Source: CADEED01 sp963842515
Lineage (GTDB): Bacteria; Pseudomonadota; Gammaproteobacteria; Steroidobacterales; Steroidobacteraceae
DNA: 64,000 nt
NCBI GenBank assembly: GCA_963842515.1
Contig: CAWJGO010000001.1
Coordinates: forward strand, 124,001-188,000
Direction of reading: 5' to 3'
Shown here: one piece after another, positions 44,527 to 53,997 of the stretch
Position numbering within the stretch: the first letter of the stretch is position 1
Layout: every line of letters starts with the position of its first letter
Translations under genes and position numbers: made by a program
The notes under the pieces: model-generated
Told to the model about the DNA's origin: nothing
The model's input: the letters and a program-made list of their open reading frames with translations, nothing else
Databases searched by the model: none

Positions 44527-45819
44527 GTGCCACACACGACAATGACGGAACTCGAGCGCGCGACCATGAAGCGCGTGACGTGGCGCCTGCTGCCCTTTCT
44601 GCTACTGCTGTACATCATCTCGTGGCTCGACCGCGTCAACGTCGGCTTCGCCAAGCTGCAGATGAACTCCGACCTGGGCTTGAGCGAAACAGCCTACGGA
44701 TTCGGCGCCGGCATCTTCTTTCTTGCCTACGCCGCCTGCGAAATTCCCAGCAATCTGTTCCTGGTGCGATTCGGTGCGCGCCGCTGGATCGCACGCATCA
44801 TGATCACCTGGGGACTCATTTCCGCCGGCATGATGTTCGTGCAGGGCGAGATGAGTTTCTACGTGATGCGCCTGTTGCTGGGAGCGGCGGAGGCCGGTTT
44901 TTTGCCCGGCATCATCTATTACCTGAGCCAGTGGTTCCCGCGTCCGCAACGGGCGAAGGCCGTTTCCTGGTTCATGATCGGCATCCCGCTCTCCATCGTC
45001 TTCGGCGGTCCCCTGTCCGGATGGTTGTTAGGCTTCGAAGGCCACCTCGGGCTGCATGGGTGGCAATGGATGTTCCTGGCGGAGGGCCTGCCCGCCGTGT
45101 TCCTGGGCTTCGTGGTGCTGGGCTTCCTGACTGAGAAGCCAGGAGACGCGAAGTGGCTCAAGGCCGAACAACGAGAGTGGCTGAGCCGCACCATCGAAGC
45201 CGAACACCAGATGGCGCAGGCGCGGCAGCGCGTGGGGATAGCGGAAGCGCTCCAGCATCCCACTGTCTGGCTGCTGGCTCTCATCATGTTCTGCTGCCAG
45301 ACAGGTAGTTATGGCCTCACGCTGTGGGTGCCTACCATCGTCAAAGGCCTGTCCGGCTTCACCAATCTGGAAGTCGGCTTCATTTCTGCACTGCCATACA
45401 TCGCGGCGGCAATTGGCATGGTGCTGATCGGACGCAGCTCCGACCGCAGCGGCGAACGATTCATGCACGTCGCGATTCCGACCGCCATCGGCGCGCTTGG
45501 TTTCTGCGCCACCGCAATACTCAAATCGCCGATCCCCGCGATGATCGCGCTCACCGTGGCCGCGGTCGGCGACTACGGCACGCGCGGCCCGTTCTGGGCA
45601 TTGCCGGGGAAATTTCTGACGGGCGGCTCGGCTGCGGCCGGCATCGCCCTGATCAATGCCATGGGCGCCGTCGGCGGCTTCATAGGACCGTTCGCGGTCG
45701 GGTACCTCAAGGACGCCAGTGGAACGTTCGAGAGCGGCCTGTTCCTGCTCGCCGGAATCCTGATGATCGGCTCCATCCTGACGCTCTTGTTGCGCAGCTC
45801 CCCGGCGCTCAAGGACTAG
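44527..45819 (+). CDS. MFS transporter, anion:cation symporter (ACS) family
   Basis: 430 residues with 12 predicted membrane helices. N-terminal RLLPFLLLLYIISWLDRVNVGFA and the loop motif RFGARRWIARIM, GAAEAGFLPGIIYYLSQWFP and HGWQWMFLAEGLPA are typical of the ACS branch, which imports organic anions such as tartrate, glucarate or phthalate with cations. GTG start at 44527 is supported by GGGAG 7 bases upstream; an ATG follows at 44542. Divergent from the Rieske-flavodoxin gene; the pair might serve one catabolic substrate, which is an inference from position only. Confidence 0.9.
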   Translation: MPHTTMTELERATMKRVTWRLLPFLLLLYIISWLDRVNVGFAKLQMNSDLGLSETAYGFGAGIFFLAYAACEIPSNLFLVRFGARRWIARIMITWGLISAGMMFVQGEMSFYVMRLLLGAAEAGFLPGIIYYLSQWFPRPQRAKAVSWFMIGIPLSIVFGGPLSGWLLGFEGHLGLHGWQWMFLAEGLPAVFLGFVVLGFLTEKPGDAKWLKAEQREWLSRTIEAEHQMAQARQRVGIAEALQHPTVWLLALIMFCCQTGSYGLTLWVPTIVKGLSGFTNLEVGFISALPYIAAAIGMVLIGRSSDRSGERFMHVAIPTAIGALGFCATAILKSPIPAMIALTVAAVGDYGTRGPFWALPGKFLTGGSAAAGIALINAMGAVGGFIGPFAVGYLKDASGTFESGLFLLAGILMIGSILTLLLRSSPALKD

Positions 45820-45922
45820 CTACCAAACATGGCTCACGACCATGCGGGACTGCGCGCCTTGGCGCTCGCCATGCCGGGCACGCACGGGGTAAGATGGGTC
45901 TCTAACTAGTACGCGGAAGGGA

Positions 45923-48900
45923 GTGGCCGTGACGAAGTTCGACTATTGGCAGCGCTGGGGCATCGATCTAGACGACACACAGTTCGCGAACGCCTGGGCG
46001 GCATTGGGCGTTGCACAACCGCACATGCTGCAATATCCGGACCGCATCACGGCGCTCGACGCCGCGGTCTCGAAGCTGGGTTCTCGCGCGCGGCTGCCGT
46101 GGGCGTTCCCGCTCGAGCAGACGGCGGCTCGCGATTTCGGCACTCCCGAACAATGGGCGGACGCGTGGTCGCTCGTCTGCAAGGTGCCGCCGCGCCTGTC
46201 GATCGTGGCGTTTCCGGCCGCGGAGCCCGTCCTGCCGTGGCTTAGACTGCTTCACGAAACGAAACCGGGCGCCGAGTCTGTGTCGTTCAGGTTACCGCCA
46301 CGTGCGCGCGCGCCTGTCGATGTCTCCTGGCCGCTGCGCCTCGGATTCATTCCCGGTAACGCCGGCGAAGGCGTAATCGACACGGTGCGCGGCAACTGGC
46401 CTGCCAATTCGCTCACCCGGAAAATGGCGCTGGGCCGTGACGATGCCAATTGCGACGTGCTGGTGTATCGCGGAGCGCCACGGGTGCTGCTGGCAGAACT
46501 GCTCGCGCTGGTCGCGGAAATCAAGACGCATTTCGTGCTGCTGCTCGACGCGGGCAGCGAAGACTACTCCGCCGACAAGAGCCGGCTCGATGCGGCGCTC
46601 ATCGAGCTGCATGCCAGCGGCTATGCCTTGATGCGCGCGCCCATGGCAGGCGGCGATCTCGCCTTTGGCATCAACCAGTTCGTGGCGGAGATCTCCCACT
46701 CCGCGCCGTTCGACATCGCGATCGAGAGGTCGCTCGGGTCGAGGCGCTCCGACGCAAAACTTGCACGCCTCGATACGTTCGCCGCGTACACCGAGCCACT
46801 CGTCAGTTTCCAGCTCTCGGACCTCACGGAGCGATTGTCACAGCGCGCGCAAGCGCTGCCCGCCGGTGCGCAGATCGACCTGTCAGCGCTCGGACCCACC
46901 GAGCGATGGGAGAAACGTGGCGTGGGTGCGCAGCCGGCGGATCAGGCGCGCCTCGAGCGTGAGCGGCAGCAGGCGGAACAAGTTCGCCTCCAACGGGACC
47001 TGCAACAGCAGGGTCAACAAGCGATGCGCCCGCGTGCGGCGCCGCCACCCATGCCACCGATGGCTGCTCCCGCGCCGATGGCGCCAGCGCCCGGCGGACA
47101 GGGCACCGGCCGTGGTGAAGCCGCCGCACCGCCCGTTCCGCGCATGGTGGCTCGCGCGCTGACACTCGATCCCGCCTCAATTCCGTTCGATCATGAAGGC
47201 GATGGCGGGTCCACGCTCGCGACCGTGGCCGACGCGGTGGAAGCGGCTGAAGTGACGGCCGAGGAACAACAGCAACGCGCCGCGCGTTTCCTGCAGCAGC
47301 GCTCGTTCGTGCGGCGCGGCGGTGAATTTCAGGAGGCGCGCAACGGTTTCTTCGCCGGCCTGCCTGCGCTGGTACGCGTGCGCATCGGCCCGCCCGAGCG
47401 CGCATGGGATTCACTGCCCAGCGCGTTTCCGCTGGCGGCACTGCCGCAACACCTCGATCAATGGACGCTCACGGTGTGGTTGACCGAGCCCGAGCACCTG
47501 CGCGAGCCATTGACCGGCACGATCAAACTACCGCGCGACGGCGCGAGCACCGAGACCGAATTCAACTTCAAGCCGCAGGGACGCAGCGCGAGCTTCGAGG
47601 GGCGCATCACGGTGTTGCATCGCGGGCGCGTGATCCAGACCGCGGTGCTGCGCGCCAGCGTGCAACCCGAAGAGCCGCCGCTCGAGGAAGGTGTCGCGCC
47701 GGCTCTCGCCGAATTCATTCCCGTGCGGCAGTCGCTCGGTGAGCTCAAGGAGCGGCGCCAGTTCGATCTGGCATTCGTGCTCAATCACACCTCGACGGGC
47801 CGCCCGCTCGCCGTGGGCCTCGCGGGCAAACATGCGTGGCTGTCGGATCTCAGCCAGAGCAAGAAGATCGCGCAGACCATCAGCGCCAGGCTCGCGCCGG
47901 TCGCGAAATCGGCGGCCGACTACGCCGGCGGCCTCGATGTGGAAAAAGGACGCGCGCTGCTCGTGCAGCTCGCGCAGGCGGGCAGCTTGCTGCATGTGTT
48001 GTTGGTCGAACAGCAGATCAACGCCAACGGCAACCGCCCGGAGCTGGCCAAGGCGGAATACCTGCAGGTCATCAGCACCAAACTCGACGCGGTGATTCCG
48101 TTCGAGTTCATCTTCGATCATGCCGCGCCCGAGGATGATGCCAAGCTGTGTCCGAAGTGGCGCAAGGGCGTCGAGAAAGGTGCCTGCGCCACGAGCTGCG
48201 ACAAATCCTCGGGCAAACATGTATGTCCGATGGGGTTCTGGGGTCTGCAGAAGGTCATCGAACGACATGCGTTGAGCCCTGAGCTCACCGCTACGGGACG
48301 CGAGATGTTCCTGCAGTCGGAAGCATCGGCTGCTCGGCCGGCGCTCGAGCTGGGTGGAGTCAGCGTGTACGGTGCGAGTGATCGCGTGAAGGCGCCGCAG
48401 CTCAAGGCGCTGGCAAAAGCCTTGAAAAAAGCCGGGGGCAAGGAACCTGAACAGGCCGGGAACTGGGACGAATGGGTCAAGTGTGTGCAGCGCGCCCGGC
48501 CCAAACTACTGATCGCGCTGGCTCACAACGATGGCGAGGGTCTCACGGCCAGCCTCGAGCTCGGCGGCAGGATCTTGAAGTCGGTGCTGCTGCGTGAGAC
48601 ACACATCCGCGGGGTCGCACAGGATCCACCCCCGCTCGTGGCGCTGCTCGGCTGCGACACCGTGGGCACCGCCGACGACTACGGCAATCACGCCGCGATG
48701 TTTCGCGCGCGTGGCGCAGCCATCGTCATCGCGACGATCGCCACGGTGCTCGGAGAGCATGCGGTGCAGGTGGGCGAAAGTCTGGTGGCCGGCTTGTTAG
48801 CCGGGGGTGGCGCGGCACCCAAGCGCGTGGGCGAGGCCTTGCGTGCCATAAAACGCCAGGCGCTGCTCGATGATCAGCTCATGCCGCTGTGCCTCATTGC

Positions 48901-48934
48901 CTACGGTGATGCGGACTGGCAAATCAAGCACTGA
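45923..48934 (+). CDS. CHAT-type caspase-like protease, 1003 residues
   Basis: GTG start with GGAAGGGA just upstream. The C-terminal ~140 residues match a CHAT (caspase/HetF-associated) protease: RPKLLIALAHNDGEG supplies the catalytic His (about His868) and PLVALLGCDT the catalytic Cys (about Cys911), followed by FRARGAAIVIATIATV and VGEALRAIKRQAL. Ahead of it lies a cysteine cluster (KLCPKW, ACATSC, HVCPMGFWGL, residues about 750-780) that could bind zinc. Residues 1-340 form an N-terminal region I cannot place, and 340-430 is a Gln/Pro/Ala-rich linker. No TPR, transmembrane span or signal peptide. First of three tightly packed genes (8-base gap, then ATGA overlap) with MBL and DUF2235 hydrolases. 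Confidence 0.8.
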   Translation: MAVTKFDYWQRWGIDLDDTQFANAWAALGVAQPHMLQYPDRITALDAAVSKLGSRARLPWAFPLEQTAARDFGTPEQWADAWSLVCKVPPRLSIVAFPAAEPVLPWLRLLHETKPGAESVSFRLPPRARAPVDVSWPLRLGFIPGNAGEGVIDTVRGNWPANSLTRKMALGRDDANCDVLVYRGAPRVLLAELLALVAEIKTHFVLLLDAGSEDYSADKSRLDAALIELHASGYALMRAPMAGGDLAFGINQFVAEISHSAPFDIAIERSLGSRRSDAKLARLDTFAAYTEPLVSFQLSDLTERLSQRAQALPAGAQIDLSALGPTERWEKRGVGAQPADQARLERERQQAEQVRLQRDLQQQGQQAMRPRAAPPPMPPMAAPAPMAPAPGGQGTGRGEAAAPPVPRMVARALTLDPASIPFDHEGDGGSTLATVADAVEAAEVTAEEQQQRAARFLQQRSFVRRGGEFQEARNGFFAGLPALVRVRIGPPERAWDSLPSAFPLAALPQHLDQWTLTVWLTEPEHLREPLTGTIKLPRDGASTETEFNFKPQGRSASFEGRITVLHRGRVIQTAVLRASVQPEEPPLEEGVAPALAEFIPVRQSLGELKERRQFDLAFVLNHTSTGRPLAVGLAGKHAWLSDLSQSKKIAQTISARLAPVAKSAADYAGGLDVEKGRALLVQLAQAGSLLHVLLVEQQINANGNRPELAKAEYLQVISTKLDAVIPFEFIFDHAAPEDDAKLCPKWRKGVEKGACATSCDKSSGKHVCPMGFWGLQKVIERHALSPELTATGREMFLQSEASAARPALELGGVSVYGASDRVKAPQLKALAKALKKAGGKEPEQAGNWDEWVKCVQRARPKLLIALAHNDGEGLTASLELGGRILKSVLLRETHIRGVAQDPPPLVALLGCDTVGTADDYGNHAAMFRARGAAIVIATIATVLGEHAVQVGESLVAGLLAGGGAAPKRVGEALRAIKRQALLDDQLMPLCLIAYGDADWQIKH

Positions 48935-48942
48935 GGATTCCC

Positions 48943-50043
48943 ATGGCCAATCCCTTTCTGCGTATCGAGATGCTCCCCGCCTTTCACGGTGATGCCCTGC
49001 TGGTGGAATACGGCGACACGCGCACGCGCCGCCTGCTCATCGACGCGGGGCCGGTCCACGCGTTCGCGGATGTGAACGCGCGGCTATCCAGGTTTCCTGA
49101 AGGTGATCAGCGCGTCGAGCTGCTGGTCGTGACCCACGTCGACACGGATCACGTCGAGGGCATGATCCGGCTGCTCGCGCCGCCGGTGGCGCGCTGGCCG
49201 ATCGCGCCAGAGGAAATCTGGTTCAACGGCTGGCGGCACATCGACGAGGCCAATGTCCTTGGCGGCCGCGAAGGCGAATTCATGAGCGCGCTGATCCGGC
49301 AGCGCGCCGGCGAGAAGTGGAATACGCGTTTCGCCGGCCGTGCCGTGTGCGTCGAGAAGCTGCCCGGCGACCGCGTGACGCTCGAGGACGGCATGAATCT
49401 CACGCTCTTGTCACCGAGCGCGGCGTCGCTCGCCAAGCTGTTGAAGGACTGGCGCAAGAACGCCGAGAAGTGGGAGATCGAACCCGGCGATCTCGACGGC
49501 GCGTGGGCGCAGCTGGTCGAGGCCAACAAGTTCCATCCCGACGAAGAACTCACGCTGGGGCCTTTGGATCTGTCGGCCAAGCTGCGCAAGATGCTCAAGG
49601 GCGGCGACCCGAGCACTGCCAACGGCAGCAGCATCGCGTTCCTGGCCGAGTTCCGCGGCAAGAGCTGCCTGTTGCTCGCCGACGCGCACATGAAAGTGGT
49701 GTGCGCCTCGCTGAAGCGGCTCGGCGCGACGAACGACAGCCCGCTCAAGGTGGACGCCGTGAAGATGTCGCACCACGGCAGCAAGAACAACATCACTCCG
49801 GAATTCTTCGAGCTCGTCGACGCAAAACACTGGCTGTTCAGCAGCAACGGCGACAAGTTCAACCACCCTGACCCCGAGGCCGTGCAGGCCGTCATCAAGG
49901 GCTCGCGGCGCAAGCCAACGCTGTGGTTCAACTACCGCTCGAAGTTCAACAAGCGCTGGGAAGCGGGCTCGAAGCAGCCGGGTGCGAAATACGCGACGCG
50001 TTATCCCCCCGGGAACAAGGCCGGAATCGTGGTGAAACTATGA
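48943..50043 (+). CDS. MBL-fold metallo-hydrolase (ComEC C-terminal-like)
   Basis: 366 residues. Metallo-beta-lactamase fold resembling the ComEC/Rec2 hydrolase domain: FHGDALLVEYGD and LLIDAGP (early strands), THVDTDHVEG (residues 64-73, metal ligands), NGSSIAFLAEFRGKSCLLLADAH (225-249) and KMSHHGSKNNITPEFF (274-289). Such enzymes cleave nucleic acids or phosphoesters; the substrate here is unknown. Soluble and not exported. Starts 8 bases after the CHAT gene and overlaps the DUF2235 gene by 4 bases, so all three are co-translated. Confidence 0.88.
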   Translation: MANPFLRIEMLPAFHGDALLVEYGDTRTRRLLIDAGPVHAFADVNARLSRFPEGDQRVELLVVTHVDTDHVEGMIRLLAPPVARWPIAPEEIWFNGWRHIDEANVLGGREGEFMSALIRQRAGEKWNTRFAGRAVCVEKLPGDRVTLEDGMNLTLLSPSAASLAKLLKDWRKNAEKWEIEPGDLDGAWAQLVEANKFHPDEELTLGPLDLSAKLRKMLKGGDPSTANGSSIAFLAEFRGKSCLLLADAHMKVVCASLKRLGATNDSPLKVDAVKMSHHGSKNNITPEFFELVDAKHWLFSSNGDKFNHPDPEAVQAVIKGSRRKPTLWFNYRSKFNKRWEAGSKQPGAKYATRYPPGNKAGIVVKL

Positions 50044-51119
50044 AGCGCATCGTGATCTGTGCCGACGGCACCTGGAATCTGCGCGACCAGACCGACGAGA
50101 AGACCGGCAAGCGCCGCCCCACCAATGTCACCAAGATCGCGCGCGCGGTACTGCCGCGAACCACCGCGGGCGTCGACCAGGTGGTCTGCTATCACGATGG
50201 CCTCGGGACGAGCGGTCCCATGGACAAGGTGACGGGCGGCGCCTTCGGCGACGGCATCGAAGACAACATCCGCAACCTCTACCGCTTCATCGCCTACAAC
50301 TATCTACCTGGTGACGAGCTGTTCTTTTTCGGCTTCAGCCGCGGCGCGTTCACGGTGCGTACGCTCGCGGGCTTCATGCATCGCATCGGACTGGTGGAAA
50401 AAGACGACGACTACTTCGTACCCGACTTGTACGCCTGCTACCAGAGTCTGTGTGCCGACGACTCGGAACAGTGGAAACACGCGCACCGGCACATACGGAA
50501 CAAACGCCCCTGCCCGAAGATCCGCTTCATCGGCGTGTGGGACACCGTGGGAGCGCTTGGCGCGCCTGGCGCGATGGGACAGATCCTCAACAAGAAGAAA
50601 TACGATTATCACGACGTGAAACTGAACCCGACCATCGAGAACGCCTATCACGCGCTGGCCATCGACGAATTGCGCAAACCGTTCACTCCGACTCTGTGGG
50701 AGAAGCCGGCCGGCTGGAGCGGCGGGCTCGAACAGGCCTGGTTTCCGGGCGTCCACTCAGGCGTCGGCGGCAGTTACGCGCCCGATGGGCTGGCGAACGA
50801 AGCGCTGCACTGGATTGCGGAGAAAGCCGAAAACTGCGGCCTCGATCTCGACTCGAACTACCTCGGGTTCTTCAGGCCCTGCTTCAACTCGGAGAAACAC
50901 GAGTCGTTCAGCTTCAAATACCAGGTGCTGGGTGGCAAGCACCACCGGCCGATCGGCGAGTTCGCGGCGCATGGCGAATGCGTGCACCAGGCGGCCATGG
51001 ACCGGCGCAATCTCTTCGCCGACTACCGGCCCGAGAAGCTCGAGGCCTATCTGGCGGCCGGCGCCGTCGCGCCGTTCGCGCAGACCACGCGCGTGCCGCG
51101 CGGCACGCCATGTGCCTGA
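50040..51119 (+). CDS. DUF2235 alpha/beta hydrolase (Tle1-like fold)
   Basis: 359 residues. DUF2235 proteins are alpha/beta hydrolases that include type VI secretion phospholipase effectors. Features: N-terminal KRIVICADGTWN, nucleophile elbow GFSRGA (Ser100), FIGVWDTVGALG with a likely catalytic Asp168, and WFPGVHSGVGGSY with the likely catalytic His239. No export signal or VgrG/PAAR neighbour, so a secreted T6SS effector is not indicated; an intracellular lipase/esterase acting with the CHAT and MBL proteins fits the layout better. ATG overlaps the MBL stop codon (ATGA). Ends 10 bases before a convergent gene. Confidence 0.88.
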   Translation: MKRIVICADGTWNLRDQTDEKTGKRRPTNVTKIARAVLPRTTAGVDQVVCYHDGLGTSGPMDKVTGGAFGDGIEDNIRNLYRFIAYNYLPGDELFFFGFSRGAFTVRTLAGFMHRIGLVEKDDDYFVPDLYACYQSLCADDSEQWKHAHRHIRNKRPCPKIRFIGVWDTVGALGAPGAMGQILNKKKYDYHDVKLNPTIENAYHALAIDELRKPFTPTLWEKPAGWSGGLEQAWFPGVHSGVGGSYAPDGLANEALHWIAEKAENCGLDLDSNYLGFFRPCFNSEKHESFSFKYQVLGGKHHRPIGEFAAHGECVHQAAMDRRNLFADYRPEKLEAYLAAGAVAPFAQTTRVPRGTPCA

Positions 51120-51129
51120 CCCGAAGCGA

Positions 51130-52323
51130 TCAGACGTAACTCAGCCACCACGCGCGGCTGCGCGCCTTGACGTTCGCGACCCAGCGGCAGAATGGATACA
51201 GCAGCGCGACGACCAGCGCCCAGACGGCGTAAACCAGGGGTAGTGAGACGCCGTAGTTCTTCGGATAGAACGGCGGGAACGTCAGCAGATCGCGCACGGG
51301 AATGTCCTGCATGAGGCCTAACAACAGGCTCAGCGTATGGAGCAGGTAGAAGTGCGCCACGTAGAACGCAAACGGCACGCGGCCGAACATCACGAACGTG
51401 TCCTTGAAGAAGCCGCGCATGCGGTCGGCAAACGCGCAGAAGATCGCTGCCGGCCCCAGTGTCATGGCGAGGAACTGCAGGCTGGGCGGATACTTCGTGG
51501 TGTTGAGGAAGTCGATCAGCGTCGCCGCGCCGCGCGCATGCGGCTCCCACTGATTGGGTTCGCCGTAGTTGTCGATGAAACGCAGGACGACGAATCCGGC
51601 GGTGATACCCAAGCCCCACATCAGCAACGCGCGATTGCGCGCCTGCGCTTCGCGCTCGAACAACCCCGCGGCGCCGAAGCCGAGCAGCATGACGCCGAGC
51701 CACGGCAGCAGCGGATACAGGAACAGGAAGTGGAACGGGCCGCCGACCTTCGACATGCTCACGTGCAGCGCGGCCCACAGCGGCGGGCTGGTGTCGACGA
51801 TGCCGGCGCTCACCGGCCAGTGGCCGTCGAGCGCGTTGTGGCCGAGCACGATCAATACTCCCAATGCGAGGCACACCTTGCGGCCGAGGAATTGCAGCGC
51901 CGACAGCAGCACCATGCTGGCGCCGATGGCCCAGATGACCTGCATGAACGCCAGCGTCTTGCCGCCCAGTTGCTCGATGCCGCCGGGCGAAAAGCTGGTC
52001 GCCGTCGAGATGATGAAGATCTCGACGAAGATCAGCCACAGGCCGCGCGTCAGCAGGAACCTGCTCAACTCCGCGGGAGTCTTGCGCGCCACCATGAGAC
52101 CGGCGCTGGTGCCGGAGAGCAACACGAAAACCGGCGCGCAGAAGTGGGTGATCCAGCGCGTGAATGCCAGCGGCAGGCTCACGTTCGGGTCGCTCATGGG
52201 ATCGATCGACATCGACGTGCTGAAGAAGTCCCGCGTGTGGTCGATGGCCATGATGACGATCACCAGGCCACGCAACATGTCGATGGAACTGAGGCGGTAC
52301 CCGCGTGCGTCGGAAGAGTTCAT
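51130..52323 (-). CDS. HGSNAT-like/DUF1624 multi-pass membrane acyltransferase
   Basis: 397 residues with about ten membrane helices. N-terminal RLSSIDMLRGLVIVIMAIDHTRDFF is the signature of the DUF1624/heparan-alpha-glucosaminide N-acetyltransferase-like family; the His in IDHTRD is the expected acyl-transfer residue. ITHFCAPVFVLLSGTSAGL and FAFYVAHFYLLHTLSLLLG are further family segments. Probably transfers acetyl groups across the inner membrane to a periplasmic sugar; the acceptor is unknown. Monocistronic and divergent from the ArsC-like gene, 44 bases away. Confidence 0.85.
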   Translation of the reverse strand: MNSSDARGYRLSSIDMLRGLVIVIMAIDHTRDFFSTSMSIDPMSDPNVSLPLAFTRWITHFCAPVFVLLSGTSAGLMVARKTPAELSRFLLTRGLWLIFVEIFIISTATSFSPGGIEQLGGKTLAFMQVIWAIGASMVLLSALQFLGRKVCLALGVLIVLGHNALDGHWPVSAGIVDTSPPLWAALHVSMSKVGGPFHFLFLYPLLPWLGVMLLGFGAAGLFEREAQARNRALLMWGLGITAGFVVLRFIDNYGEPNQWEPHARGAATLIDFLNTTKYPPSLQFLAMTLGPAAIFCAFADRMRGFFKDTFVMFGRVPFAFYVAHFYLLHTLSLLLGLMQDIPVRDLLTFPPFYPKNYGVSLPLVYAVWALVVALLYPFCRWVANVKARSRAWWLSYV

Positions 52324-52367
52324 CGCGGCATATTGAAACCTTTACTGTTTTTGGGCAATTGTCTGTC

Positions 52368-52712
52368 ATGAGAATAACTATCTATGGCATTAGGAATTGC
52401 GACACCATGAAAAAAGCGCGGAGCTGGCTCGACGCGCATGAGGTGCTCCACGATTTCCACGATTACAAGGTCGCCGGCATCAGTCGCGCGAAGCTCGAAG
52501 CCTGGGCCAACGCCGTCGGCTGGGAAGTGTTGCTCAATCGTGGCGGGACCACGTTCCGTCAATTGCCGGACGAGGAGAAACAGAACATCGACGAACGGAA
52601 GGCGATCGAGCTCATGCTCGAGCAACCTTCCATGATCAAACGGCCGGTGCTCGAGCGGGGCCGGACACTGCTCGTCGGCTTCTCGGAGGCGCGCTACGCG
52701 GCGATTAGATAG
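52368..52712 (+). CDS. ArsC/Spx-family thiol reductase (YffB-like)
   Basis: 114 residues with a thioredoxin-like fold: MRITIYGIRNCDTMKKARSW places the reactive Cys at position 11, followed by HDYKVAGISRAKLEAW, LLNRGGTTFRQLP and KRPVLERGRTLLVGFSE. The YGIxNCDT(M/V)KKA start is diagnostic for the YffB subgroup, thought to be glutathione-dependent reductases rather than arsenate reductases. ATG at 52368 is preferred over an upstream in-frame start at 52305, which would overlap the divergent gene. Confidence 0.88.
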   Translation: MRITIYGIRNCDTMKKARSWLDAHEVLHDFHDYKVAGISRAKLEAWANAVGWEVLLNRGGTTFRQLPDEEKQNIDERKAIELMLEQPSMIKRPVLERGRTLLVGFSEARYAAIR

Positions 52713-52779
52713 CCGGCTGCGCCGTCGATGCGGTTTCATTGCGTCGAGAAGCGACGCTGCCGCGGGCCGCGTGTGCCAA

Positions 52780-53997
52780 TCAGGTCGCAGGATCCGGGGA
52801 CATGCGCGCAGTCGCAACCGGATGCGGATACCTGCGGCCGTTGAGAAACTTCCCCACAAAGGTTGCCCGCACCAGGTAGCGGTAGCTCGACAGCAAAATC
52901 GCTGCGGTGATCGCCAGAATCACAGCGAGCTTCACAGACCAATGCAGTGGCCAGCGCAGCAGCCAGGCTTGCAGCAGGCACACGATGGGCATGTGGATCA
53001 GGTACATCCAGTACGACGCATCCGCGAGATAGCGCCATCGGCCGCTCGGCGCATCGAGATAGCGCACGCCCATGCCAATGACCGCGAATGACCAGCACCA
53101 CAGGGCAAACGTGTAGGCGCCGGCAAAGCCCAGGCGTTCGACGCTATCGAGATTCAGCGGGCCGAACCTGGGCGTAGTTCCCACGATGTAGAGAGCGGTC
53201 ATGGTGCCGAACAGCGCGCCCGCGACGTACAGCCGCCAGTCGGTTGCAAGCAGGCGCAGGCAGTCCTGTTGTCGATGAAAAAACCAGCCAACGAGGAACG
53301 CGCCACCGTACGCCAGCAGCGCCGGGAAGTTAGGCACCAGGCCCAGGATGGGGGCTGGAATGCCCATCCACTGGTGCCACCACGGACTCGCATGAAGCGA
53401 AGCCGCGATGGGCACTGCCAGCAGCAGCGGTGCCAGGCGGGTCTTGATGGTGGATGCGAGCACGCGGCCAATCGCCGCACGCAGTACGCCATTCGCGTCC
53501 AGCCGCACGACGACCGAGCGGCCGAGCAGCACGAGCGAGTAGAGCACCAGCAGCAGGTAGAGAAACCACAGATGACCCCATGGCACCGGCGGACCGACGA
53601 CCGGAAATGGCGGCGCCATGACGGGAGGACCCTGGATACCGAGCTGTCGCGCGCCCCAGATGAACGCCACGATGGTGAGCGGCATCACCAGCAGGTAAAA
53701 CGCGATCAACGGCAGGCCGATGCGCCGTAACCGATTCTTTAGAACGCCTCCCGTACCGAGCCGTTGGTGCAGTACCCGTGCAAAGAACCCCGCGATGATG
53801 AAGAACAGCGACATGCGAAACACATGGATCACGAAGAACAGCACGCCGAGTCCCGAGCTGGTGGAGGCATCGGAAAGCGGCCAGTTGACCTCGCGGAAAC
53901 CCGGCAGGAAAGACATGGTCGCGTGCAGCACGATGCCGAGCAGCAGTGCGCCGGCACGGACCGCGTCGAGCGAATGAAATCGTGGTTCGGTATTCAT
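52780..53997 (-). CDS. Acyltransferase 3-family membrane protein (OpgC/MdoC-like)
   Basis: 405 residues with ten or more membrane helices. N-terminal FHSLDAVRAGALLLGIVLHATMSF carries the invariant Arg and His of acyltransferase-3 proteins; FRMSLFFIIAGFFARVL and YWMYLIHMPIVCLLQAWLLRW are also typical. OpgC-type members succinylate periplasmic glucans; which sugar is modified here is unknown. The ATG at 53997 overlaps the stop of the preceding membrane protein (ATGA), making it the last gene of an ECF sigma factor operon. Confidence 0.85.
   Translation of the reverse strand: MNTEPRFHSLDAVRAGALLLGIVLHATMSFLPGFREVNWPLSDASTSSGLGVLFFVIHVFRMSLFFIIAGFFARVLHQRLGTGGVLKNRLRRIGLPLIAFYLLVMPLTIVAFIWGARQLGIQGPPVMAPPFPVVGPPVPWGHLWFLYLLLVLYSLVLLGRSVVVRLDANGVLRAAIGRVLASTIKTRLAPLLLAVPIAASLHASPWWHQWMGIPAPILGLVPNFPALLAYGGAFLVGWFFHRQQDCLRLLATDWRLYVAGALFGTMTALYIVGTTPRFGPLNLDSVERLGFAGAYTFALWCWSFAVIGMGVRYLDAPSGRWRYLADASYWMYLIHMPIVCLLQAWLLRWPLHWSVKLAVILAITAAILLSSYRYLVRATFVGKFLNGRRYPHPVATARMSPDPAT

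Noticed and set aside
50040..51119. Type VI secretion effector-immunity module around DUF2235
   Set aside because: No VgrG, PAAR, Hcp or immunity-like gene is adjacent; the upstream partners are CHAT and MBL proteins in one transcript.
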